Virus record (IMG/VR): IMGVR_UViG_3300035181_000236
Span: 1-20,260 of that record
DNA: 20,260 nt
Source: a virus
Direction: 5' to 3' (one strand)
Both the position numbers and the translations under genes were made by a program. Positions within the stretch are counted from its first letter, which is position 1. Every line of letters starts with the position of its first letter. The notes beneath the pieces are model-generated. The model was not told the origin of the DNA. It worked only from the letters and a program-made list of their open reading frames with translations, and searched no databases. Below are positions 1 to 7,248 of this stretch, piece after piece.

Positions 1-906
1 TTAATTGTCATCTTTAGCTGCTTCCTGTGCTTCTTCCCTTAACTGTCTAATATCGGCCTCTAATGCTAATTGTCTAGAGAAACTAGGACTAGCACCGCTA
101 TCAATTAACAAGTCGTCGCGCAGATCTTGAGATTTCTTTTCTAAGTTAAAAACACGAGTAAAACTGTTTTGCAATGATTGTGTATAATAAGAGAATGGAT
201 TATCACTCTTTGATTCGTCGAATTGCAAGCCCATCTGTGCTAATTGCAACAATGACTGACCCTTCATCTCATCGATATATGTGTATCCGCGCCAATTTCC
301 ACGTTGGCCATATTTGTTTACCATAAGAATAAACATTTTAGCAAGTTTATCAGTGATAGATCCTCGTTCTAAATTAAACTTACCATTTTTAGAATGTGAC
401 CTACCTACTTCTTTAGCAACACCATTTTCGATAATATAATGCTTAAATGGAAAGAAATTTAATTTAACATGTTTATCTGCTTCTGTTTTTGGATTTTTCT
501 TGCGTCCAGGAGCGGGAGGTATATGTTCAAATGTTAAAACACGATAAACTAATTCATCCACCGAAATCGTATCTGCTTTAACTTTATGTTCTGATAACTT
601 AGGTCTTTCTGTTCTAAATACATTACTGGCGACTGCTGCTGCAAATGCCGCCGCACTTACCCTTGCTGCCCTAGAAATTCTACCTTTATCCTGAACTTCT
701 GTTAAGAATATTTCGTCTACTGTGCTAACAATTACATCATAGTCAGAATATTTTGTTTCTGTATATTCTGAAAATGAATTTTTACTACGGTGTATCTCTT
801 TTAACATGTCCTTATTATTAAGGTAGTTAATTTTTTTAACGGGAAACATAGTAGTGGGTTCCGGTGCAAAATCAATTTCACCATCAATATCGTCGTCGTC
901 AATCAT
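1..906 (-). CDS. 55: Late-transcription sigma factor, T4 gp55 family, with large insertion
   Basis: The 301-residue product is expected to bind host RNA polymerase core and direct it to late promoters, together in T4 with the gp45 clamp and gp33 co-activator. Two blocks resemble T4/cyanophage gp55: an N-terminal NYLNNKDMLKEI (residues about 27-38) and a C-terminal stretch with NWRGYTYIDEM (about 204-214) and SKSDNPFSYYTQ (about 232-243), the sigma region-2-like part. Between them lie about 130 residues (53-183) where T4 gp55 (about 185 residues in all) has only some 25. This insert contains an Ala-rich helix-like run (about 80-95) and a basic PGRKKNP segment. The N terminus is very acidic (MIDDDDIDGEID). 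The ATG at 906 has a GGAG Shine-Dalgarno (916-913) and lies behind a sigma70 promoter. The gene diverges from the baseplate genes and its stop codon is the first three bases of the window. Family assignment is from remembered motifs; the role of the insert is unknown. Confidence 0.85.
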   Translation of the reverse strand: MIDDDDIDGEIDFAPEPTTMFPVKKINYLNNKDMLKEIHRSKNSFSEYTETKYSDYDVIVSTVDEIFLTEVQDKGRISRAARVSAAAFAAAVASNVFRTERPKLSEHKVKADTISVDELVYRVLTFEHIPPAPGRKKNPKTEADKHVKLNFFPFKHYIIENGVAKEVGRSHSKNGKFNLERGSITDKLAKMFILMVNKYGQRGNWRGYTYIDEMKGQSLLQLAQMGLQFDESKSDNPFSYYTQSLQNSFTRVFNLEKKSQDLRDDLLIDSGASPSFSRQLALEADIRQLREEAQEAAKDDN

Positions 907-935
907 TTATTTCTCCAAGTAAAGTGCTTTTTTGT

Positions 936-964
936 ATTATAGCAACTGAATTTCGAATAGTCAA
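936..964 (-). promoter_or_regulatory. Sigma70-type promoter for the gp55-like gene
   Basis: On the minus strand a -35 box TTGACT (964-959) is followed by exactly 17 bases and a perfect -10 box TATAAT (941-936). The -10 is preceded by TGC, the extended -10 signature. The start site would fall near 929, giving a leader of about 22 bases with the GGAG ribosome site. It reads like a host-RNA-polymerase promoter, so the late sigma factor would be made before, and independently of, the late genes it controls. Visible directly in the sequence; activity is inferred. Confidence 0.8.
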
Positions 965-971
965 GAGTTTC

Positions 972-995
972 GTGATAAACATATATGTTAATCAC
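972..995. promoter_or_regulatory. Imperfect palindrome between divergent promoters (operator-like)
   Basis: Arms GTGATAAACAT (972-982) and ATGTTAATCAC (985-995) are reverse complements at 10 of 11 positions around a 2-base centre. The site lies just upstream of the -35 box of the gp55-like promoter and 3 bases before the GATAAATA late promoter, so a protein bound here could affect both. No gene ends here and no T-run follows, so it is not a terminator. That it is an operator is inference. Confidence 0.45.
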
Positions 996-998
996 CAA

Positions 999-1006
999 GA
1001 TAAATA
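999..1006 (+). promoter_or_regulatory. Late promoter GATAAATA upstream of gp48-like gene
   Basis: The octamer GATAAATA matches the T4 late consensus TATAAATA at seven of eight positions and the NATAAATA form reported for cyanophages fully. By T4 geometry transcription would start near 1012, giving a leader of about 17 bases that contains the AGGAG ribosome site at 1015-1019. It would drive the run of five genes through 8022. Confidence 0.7.
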
Positions 1007-1028
1007 AGCAATACAGGAGAATAAAGTA

Positions 1029-1718
1029 ATGGCACAACAAGACCAACGCGCAAGAATACAGCCGAAAACGCTTGCTATAGATAGTTCTGGCAATAATGAA
1101 GTGCTCGGTCCACGCGATCCATCAAATATATTATTTCCTTTATGGTCTACACGCGGTATTATTTTTCCATATACCCCATCAGTATCGACAGGCAGTGTTG
1201 TAGAATATGATAATTCTAGCTTCATTCATTCAAACTATGGCTATAATGCATATGTTAGATCGTTTCCAAAACCTATTAGTATTACTGCGGAATTTACTGC
1301 ACAATCTAACGACGAAGCATTATATTTATTAGCTGTGATACATTTCTTTAGATCCATTACGAAATCCTATTTTGGTGTTAATCCATACTTAAAAGCAGGT
1401 ACACCTCCGCCAACATTAATATTTAATTATTTAGGTGATTACCAATATAATAATGTGCCCGTAGTTGTTAAAAATTTCGAATACACATTACCTGCTGATA
1501 TTGATTATATTCCTGTAAACACTGCTAACAATCAAATATATTCGGAAAACATTGGTGTGAGTTTACCACAAGGTAATAATGGAGGATTCACATGGGTTCC
1601 TACGCATTTAACTGTACAACTAGACTTAGATACTCAATATATACCTATTCAACTTCGTAATGAATTTAATCTGGACGAGTTCCGACAAGGTAAACTAATT
1701 AATAAAGGCTACATTTAA
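1029..1718 (+). CDS. 48: Baseplate tail-tube cap protein, gp48-like
   Basis: The 229-residue protein is expected to cap the hub and start tail-tube polymerisation in the baseplate. The supporting signature is a GTPPPTLIF...GDYQYNNVPVVVKNFEYTLPADIDYIP block (about residues 124-162), which I recall as typical of T4-like gp48. It is preceded by FPKPISITAEFTAQSNDEALYLLAVIHFFRS, resembling tube-protein folds. It is clearly shorter than T4 gp48 (about 364 residues). The start is supported by AGGAG (1015-1019) nine bases upstream and the late promoter before it. Its stop overlaps the next start (TAATG), indicating translational coupling. A gp54-type tube protein is an alternative; the position next to gp53 and hub genes fits either. 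Confidence 0.7.
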   Translation: MAQQDQRARIQPKTLAIDSSGNNEVLGPRDPSNILFPLWSTRGIIFPYTPSVSTGSVVEYDNSSFIHSNYGYNAYVRSFPKPISITAEFTAQSNDEALYLLAVIHFFRSITKSYFGVNPYLKAGTPPPTLIFNYLGDYQYNNVPVVVKNFEYTLPADIDYIPVNTANNQIYSENIGVSLPQGNNGGFTWVPTHLTVQLDLDTQYIPIQLRNEFNLDEFRQGKLINKGYI

Positions 1719-2005
1719 TGGCTGCAAATTCGAAAGATACGAGTCCTTATTCGCAAACACCGATTAAAAATTGGTATTTAGATTTATGGGTTCCTCGAAA
1801 TATAACTAAGAGCGATTTTGATAAAATTATCATCATACCACCCGCATTTAATCAGCGACCAGACTTATTGAGTAATCAGGAATATGGTACACCTAAATTG
1901 TGGTGGGTATTTGCACTACGTAACCCAGACTTAATCATTGATCCTATTAACGATTTTATTTCTGGCTTAGAAATTTATATACCGAATAACATATTGAAGA
2001 GCTAA
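1718..2005 (+). CDS. 53: Short baseplate wedge protein, gp53-like
   Basis: This 95-residue protein carries the hallmark of T4-like gp53: QEYGTPKLWWVFALRNPDL (residues about 54-72) followed by DPINDFISGLEIYIPN, a LysM-like fold ending. In T4, gp53 joins wedges to each other and to the hub during baseplate closure. T4 gp53 has about 196 residues, so this is about half length and consists of little beyond the conserved segment. The ATG overlaps the gp48-like stop by one base, and the stop lies one base before the next ATG, so translation is probably coupled through the three genes. Confidence 0.8.
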   Translation: MAANSKDTSPYSQTPIKNWYLDLWVPRNITKSDFDKIIIIPPAFNQRPDLLSNQEYGTPKLWWVFALRNPDLIIDPINDFISGLEIYIPNNILKS

Positions 2006-2006
2006 T

Positions 2007-4673
2007 ATGGCTGATAAATCATTTCTAGGAAATAAAGATCCATTTCCCGCTGGAAATACTACAGTTGCGGGAGACATAGCATTCGGGTTACCAGATGAAG
2101 AAGTTGCACCGGTAAAAAATAAAGCATATGCGCCTCCGCAGGCCCCGGCAGTTAAACAAGGGGTATCTTCTACTAAAGCAGCACCTAATAATGCATTTGT
2201 GAATAATGCATCTAGTAAAGACTTAACTACTATTGCATTCACTCCTAACATACTCGACAACTATGATGTGTATACATACCACTGGAAGTTATTTATGGTG
2301 CCAATGGCAGCTACAATCTCAGGTAAAGTATTAGATTTAAGCCAGCAGACCATTATAGTAGAAAGCGGAGTAACCGACTTAACTATCGATAAGGTTGAAA
2401 TATCTAGCATAACTACTCCATCTGTAGAAACCGGGTCTGGCACATCTACAACAGTTAAATTTGAAATTGTCGAACCGTCGGGCGCCGGACTACTTGATAA
2501 GATATTTTATGAAACCCTTGCATTAGGGTTAGGTAATTGGATGACAAATCCATATTACTTACAATTAGAATTTAGAGGACGTGATCCTTCCAACGAAACA
2601 TCCTTGATAAACGGTATTTCTGGAGATTTAGGTCAAATGAAATGGGTATGGCCGATAAAATTAACTGGATCAAAAGTTAACGTAACCCATGTAGGTACAC
2701 GATATGAATTTGATGCAGTAATGTACGACGAATCTGCACAATCAAATTGTTTATTTTCAGTTCAACATAATGTTACATTAACAAATTTGAAAACATTTGA
2801 TGATGCAATGCAAGATCTTGCTAAAAAATTAAACGAAGATTGTTATGAACAGTTGATCGATAACTATAGTATTCCTAATACCTATACAATCGTAGTAGAT
2901 CCTATATTAGGAAGTCGCCCACTTGTTAATCCAGATCATAATAAAAATACAGCACGGGCATCCGATTTCGTAGATTTCTCAAAAAAAACTGCATCGTTTA
3001 ATTCGGGGTCTAGTATTGATTCGATTATTAATGCCCTATTAGGTAGCACTTCTTTAGGACAGACCGGCTTACAAAATTCTAAAACACCTAGTTCGAAACC
3101 GCTAACACCAACACAACAACCGGAACAAATGAAAAAACTTTGGAGAGTAGTTACCGAAACTAAGCCCATTGCATTCGATCCACAACGACAGGACAATGCT
3201 GTAGCAATAACAGTTTTCGTTGTGGAATATCAAATCGGGGCATTAGAGGCTGATGCAGCTCAGACCGGACAAACACCGGACCAAGTTGCTGCAATGAAAC
3301 GTCGTATAGACGAGTATATGAATAAACGTATCCTGCGTAAGAAGTATAATTATATATTTACTGGTCTAAATGATCAAATTATTGCACTAGATCTTAGTAT
3401 GAATTTTGCGTTTGCTGCTACGACTGCACGGTTTGGTGGTGTATATATTGATAGTGCTGCTGGTAGCACGAAAGGCGTATCACAAGAAGAAAATCAAAAT
3501 AATGAAAAAAAGGCTGGTGAAATTCTTAGAACAGCATTAAGATTTATAAACGATGCAAAGCCGGGGACAAATGTTGATGCAAAAATTGCTGAAGCAACAC
3601 GAGCGATTGATGCAACAAAAGTGAGTCCAGAAGTAGCAAAACATCACAAACTACTTCTTGAAAAGTATAAACCTGAGAATAGACAAGCATTTACGACCGC
3701 AATAACAACAGGTGGGAGTTTTAATCAAGACAGTACAATAGGGCCTACTGACGGTAAAGGTAATCCAATACCGGCAGCAAAAATAGGATCGTTATCCACT
3801 TCTGTGCCGTCAGATGGGGCTAATTTAACATTTGTATCAGATGTTGTAATATCATCAAACGCTGCACAAACCGTAAGAGCACAAGCACAGGCACTTGCAA
3901 AAGGTAAATTACGTCCTATTCCTACAATAACAGGAACTCAAGAAGGCAACTTTAAAGGTATTGACCCCGCTAGTGATTCGGGACGAGCCCGCACTTCTAG
4001 TATGTTTGCAACTGCATTATACAGTAATTTAGACGGTAGTATGCAACAAATAAAGATGACAATAAAAGGTGATCCTTTTTGGTTATTTCCCCGTGGTGTT
4101 GGAGCATCGCAACAGGCATTAATTTGGAAATCGAGCCTGCCTAAAGATGTAGCAATAAAGGATATTAAAGACGCACAAGTATTTCATCCCGAGTCTGTAA
4201 ATTTGTTTGGCATTGATAATTTTATTGTATTACGTTTTAGAACTCCTCGTATATATAATAACGTAACAGAGCCACAGGATCCATATACTGATGCAGATAT
4301 ATTTAATGGGATATATAAAATGACACGAATTGTTAGTAAATTTGCAGTTGGTAAATTTACACAAGATGTTGAATGCATTTTAGATCCCGTTATTAATTTT
4401 GCTGAATTGCCAGATTTCAAGGACTTCTTAAATTCGATTGAAAAAACTAATGCTGTTAATGATACAACAATTTCTCCAGCTGCGAGTGCAGTACCGAAAA
4501 CTGCCGTAAAGACTGAAAAAATAGCAAGTGATACTAATATTCCTAAGGGACAGGGAACTATACAGAATCAGACGCCTGCATCTTCTATGAAACATACATT
4601 TGGACAAACACAAACTATACCTAAGTCAAATATTCCGACCGATGATAACACATCATTTCAACAAATAATTTGA
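2007..4673 (+). CDS. Large putative baseplate hub protein (gp27 analogue candidate)
   Basis: The 888-residue protein lies between gp53-like and gp5-like genes, where a hub subunit is expected. A low-complexity N terminus (1-70) is followed by DNYDVYTYHWKLFMVP (about 84-99) and a GNWMTNPYYLQLEFRGRDP block (about 177-195). Next come TKPIAFDPQRQDNAVAITVFVVEYQIGAL and IFTGLNDQIIALDLSMNFAFAA (about 378-472), and DGSMQQIKMTIKGDPFWLFPRG (about 674-695). Near the C terminus FNGIYKMTRIVSKFAVGKFTQDVECI (about 766-791) resembles the 'GxYxVxxVxHxFxxGxFxQ' strand pair found in many phage hub proteins. The last 80 residues are Ser/Thr/Gln-rich and look disordered. T4 gp27 has about 391 residues, so the protein is more than twice as long. 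I do not recognise the whole chain; the hub role rests on C-terminal pattern and position. No signal peptide or membrane segment is seen. Confidence 0.6.
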   Translation: MADKSFLGNKDPFPAGNTTVAGDIAFGLPDEEVAPVKNKAYAPPQAPAVKQGVSSTKAAPNNAFVNNASSKDLTTIAFTPNILDNYDVYTYHWKLFMVPMAATISGKVLDLSQQTIIVESGVTDLTIDKVEISSITTPSVETGSGTSTTVKFEIVEPSGAGLLDKIFYETLALGLGNWMTNPYYLQLEFRGRDPSNETSLINGISGDLGQMKWVWPIKLTGSKVNVTHVGTRYEFDAVMYDESAQSNCLFSVQHNVTLTNLKTFDDAMQDLAKKLNEDCYEQLIDNYSIPNTYTIVVDPILGSRPLVNPDHNKNTARASDFVDFSKKTASFNSGSSIDSIINALLGSTSLGQTGLQNSKTPSSKPLTPTQQPEQMKKLWRVVTETKPIAFDPQRQDNAVAITVFVVEYQIGALEADAAQTGQTPDQVAAMKRRIDEYMNKRILRKKYNYIFTGLNDQIIALDLSMNFAFAATTARFGGVYIDSAAGSTKGVSQEENQNNEKKAGEILRTALRFINDAKPGTNVDAKIAEATRAIDATKVSPEVAKHHKLLLEKYKPENRQAFTTAITTGGSFNQDSTIGPTDGKGNPIPAAKIGSLSTSVPSDGANLTFVSDVVISSNAAQTVRAQAQALAKGKLRPIPTITGTQEGNFKGIDPASDSGRARTSSMFATALYSNLDGSMQQIKMTIKGDPFWLFPRGVGASQQALIWKSSLPKDVAIKDIKDAQVFHPESVNLFGIDNFIVLRFRTPRIYNNVTEPQDPYTDADIFNGIYKMTRIVSKFAVGKFTQDVECILDPVINFAELPDFKDFLNSIEKTNAVNDTTISPAASAVPKTAVKTEKIASDTNIPKGQGTIQNQTPASSMKHTFGQTQTIPKSNIPTDDNTSFQQII

Positions 4674-4695
4674 TATACAATAAAATGGAATTTTA

Positions 4696-7245
4696 ATGGC
4701 ATACATTAGCACCTCAACAAGAACAACAAAATCGAGTGATACACAGACCGCTTTAGGGCGTTCATCTTCACTATACGGCGTATTTCTTGGATTTATAAAA
4801 CAGGCAACAGATGTCCAACGTAATGGTCGGTTAATGGTCTGGATTCCTGAATTTGGATCAGCGCCGGATAATCCTAGCGGGTGGACATTAGTAAATTATT
4901 GTTCACCTTTTGCCGGAGCAACGAATGTAGATACTATAAGCAAAACCGATACGCATCAATTTGACCAAACACAGACATCGTATGGAATGTGGATGGTGCC
5001 ACCCGACGTTAATAACGAAGTATTAATTATGTTTATTAATGGCGATCCGTCGCGTGGTGTATGGATTGGATGTTTATATAACCAATTTATGAATAATATG
5101 GTGCCAGGTATGGCAGCAGATGCAAAGAATTGGGAATATCCTGGCAAGATAGTGCCTGTAGCAGAATATAATAAATGGGACACATCGGTAACAGAACCTG
5201 ATCGCGCAATTAAACCATTCGAAAAAACAAAGTTTAGAGGTGTAAGTAATCAGGGGTTAATTAATGATCGTAGTCGCGGAACAACAACATCTAGTGCCCG
5301 TAGAGAAGCACCTAGTAATGTATTCGGCATTATTACTCCTGGTCCAGTAATTGACCCAAGTGTAACATCTGATAAATTTCGTAGGAAAGGCGGTTCATCA
5401 TTTATTATGGATGATGGCACAGGGACAGAATATATCCAGCTTACTACTAAAACCGGAGCTCAAATTAGATTAGATGAAACTAATGGATTCGTGTATCTAC
5501 TTAATAGAGATGGTACGGCATGGGTGCAGATGGATCAGAAAGGTAATATAGATATCTTTAGTGCTGTCGATATATCCTTGCGCGGTCAACGTGATGTTAA
5601 TATTCGTGCCGACAGAAATATTAATATGGAAGCCGGTCAGAATATATACATGAAGGCTGCAAAAGACACAATACAAGAAACGACTGTATTTACATATGAT
5701 GTAAATAATGTTCCTAAAACAAAAACTATACCTGTTTGGAACTATAAGGGCGAAGGTAAGGGCGATGGCGGTAATATTGTGATGCAAGCACTCAACAACT
5801 GGCATAGCACAACTAAAAATAGTGCATTCCTGACAGTTATTGACAACAATATGGATATAGACATAGGAAATGCATTCTCCTTAACTACTATATCGGCAGG
5901 ACAAGATTACAATTCAAAATTAGGTATTAAAATGTCAACAGCCGCAGCATTTGATATTGTTGCTACTGGTAATATTCGTGTAGGATCGAATGGTAGTATA
6001 TCAGTTGTAGGTATTTCAGACATAACTGTTTGCGCAGATGCTGATATTAGCATAAAGTCATCAGCCAATATACGAGCAGCGGCAGGCAGCGATATATTAT
6101 TAGAATCGATGACATTTGGTGTTACAGCGAACACGTTATTATCCGGTACATTAGGTGTAGTAGGTTTAACTAGTATTGCAGGCGGATTAAGTGCCGGTGG
6201 AACAATAAATTTAGGAACAGCAGTATCTGTAAGTCCGCCACCATCTGCGAATCCCGGCGCAGCCGAAGCAGCTATGACAGCCGGTGTTGCAAAACCTGCA
6301 GAAGTTAAACAACTAACAGAAAAAATTAATATCCTTGCGACATGGATTCCGACAGTTACTTATCCTACATGGAAACCAAATACTGCATATGCAGGCGGTG
6401 CTATAGTGGTTAATAATAGCATTACATATATTGCAAATAATAAAGGTGTACCGGCAGCAGCAACATTTAATGCACCATTTTGGACTATTTTTATTCCTGA
6501 GGATAAATTTAAAAGAAAATCGGAAGCATTACAAACGACTGTTTCTAGATTTCCTACATATGAACCTTGTCCGGAACATGAGACATTTAGTTTTGGGTCA
6601 ATCGGCGGTTATACACCAAAACAAACTGAAGCAGCAAAAACTTATAATGGGTCAAGCGGTCCCGGCAGTAGTGCAACTAGTTCGCCTCTACCGGATACTA
6701 CCCCTGGTGCAAATAATAAAGATATTCCTCCTACTCCGGCAGATGAAAGTGCTGTTACTAAAGATTTTAATATGGCAGCATATCAATGCCAATTAAAAAT
6801 AAATGAGGGTGTTAAATATACTTCATATAATGATAGTAGGGGATTGCCAACGGGCGGTATTGGACATTTATTGCGCACAAACGAGATTTCTAAATATCCT
6901 GTGCCGTCTACTATTACTGAAGAACAAGTTAATGCATGGTTCCAAGCTGATTCACCTGTTTCTATTTCCGGTGCGCAAAGATTACTAGGTATAGACACAT
7001 GGGGTAATTTATCTGATGTAAGAAAACGTGCTTGTGCAGACTTATGTTATAACATGGGTGAGGGCGGATTGAGTAAATTTAAAAACTTCCTATCTGCAAT
7101 GAAAGCAGGTGATTATAATGCAGCCGGTGCCGCATTAAGGGATTCGGGATGGTTTAATCAGGTAGGACAACGTGGCCCGCGAATTATATCGATGATTGTT
7201 AACAACACAGATCCTAGCGGCTGTGATAAAAAATTTCCAGGATAA
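4696..7245 (+). CDS. 5: Baseplate hub spike with C-terminal lysozyme, gp5-like
   Basis: The 849-residue protein is expected to form the membrane-piercing spike and cut peptidoglycan during DNA entry. An OB-fold-like N domain (about 26-137: VFLGFIKQATD, NGRLMVWIPEFG, VLIMFINGDPSRGVWIGC) is followed by beta-helix octads of pattern [DN]-[IV]-x-[LIM] at 284-323 and 418-473. A CBM5/12-like module with NTAYAGGAIVVNNSITYIA lies at about 556-599, and a Gly/Ser/Pro linker at about 640-690. A T4-type lysozyme domain (GH24) closes the chain at about 691-849. There E704, D713 and T719 keep the exact spacing of T4 lysozyme E11, D20 and T26 (NEG-x7-ND...TGGIGHLL), with CADLCYNMGEGGLSKFKNF and WFNQVGQRGPRII further on. 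In T4 gp5 the lysozyme sits between OB-fold and helix, so the order here differs. The ATG follows a weak TGGAA site. Hydrolase activity is inferred from the intact triad. Confidence 0.88.
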   Translation: MAYISTSTRTTKSSDTQTALGRSSSLYGVFLGFIKQATDVQRNGRLMVWIPEFGSAPDNPSGWTLVNYCSPFAGATNVDTISKTDTHQFDQTQTSYGMWMVPPDVNNEVLIMFINGDPSRGVWIGCLYNQFMNNMVPGMAADAKNWEYPGKIVPVAEYNKWDTSVTEPDRAIKPFEKTKFRGVSNQGLINDRSRGTTTSSARREAPSNVFGIITPGPVIDPSVTSDKFRRKGGSSFIMDDGTGTEYIQLTTKTGAQIRLDETNGFVYLLNRDGTAWVQMDQKGNIDIFSAVDISLRGQRDVNIRADRNINMEAGQNIYMKAAKDTIQETTVFTYDVNNVPKTKTIPVWNYKGEGKGDGGNIVMQALNNWHSTTKNSAFLTVIDNNMDIDIGNAFSLTTISAGQDYNSKLGIKMSTAAAFDIVATGNIRVGSNGSISVVGISDITVCADADISIKSSANIRAAAGSDILLESMTFGVTANTLLSGTLGVVGLTSIAGGLSAGGTINLGTAVSVSPPPSANPGAAEAAMTAGVAKPAEVKQLTEKINILATWIPTVTYPTWKPNTAYAGGAIVVNNSITYIANNKGVPAAATFNAPFWTIFIPEDKFKRKSEALQTTVSRFPTYEPCPEHETFSFGSIGGYTPKQTEAAKTYNGSSGPGSSATSSPLPDTTPGANNKDIPPTPADESAVTKDFNMAAYQCQLKINEGVKYTSYNDSRGLPTGGIGHLLRTNEISKYPVPSTITEEQVNAWFQADSPVSISGAQRLLGIDTWGNLSDVRKRACADLCYNMGEGGLSKFKNFLSAMKAGDYNAAGAALRDSGWFNQVGQRGPRIISMIVNNTDPSGCDKKFPG

Positions 7246-7248
7246 CAT

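Noticed and set aside
992-1225. 77-residue minus-strand ORF overlapping the gp48-like start
   Set aside because: It lies antisense to a well-supported gene, has no ribosome site and covers the late promoter; it is a shadow frame.
1967-2443. Minus-strand ORFs antisense to the hub gene start
   Set aside because: They are antisense to the hub gene start and have no recognisable motif.
6431-6988. Plus-strand ORFs of 121 and 61 residues within the spike gene
   Set aside because: They are out of frame with the lysozyme-bearing chain, which has an intact catalytic triad; their composition is odd and no ribosome site is visible.
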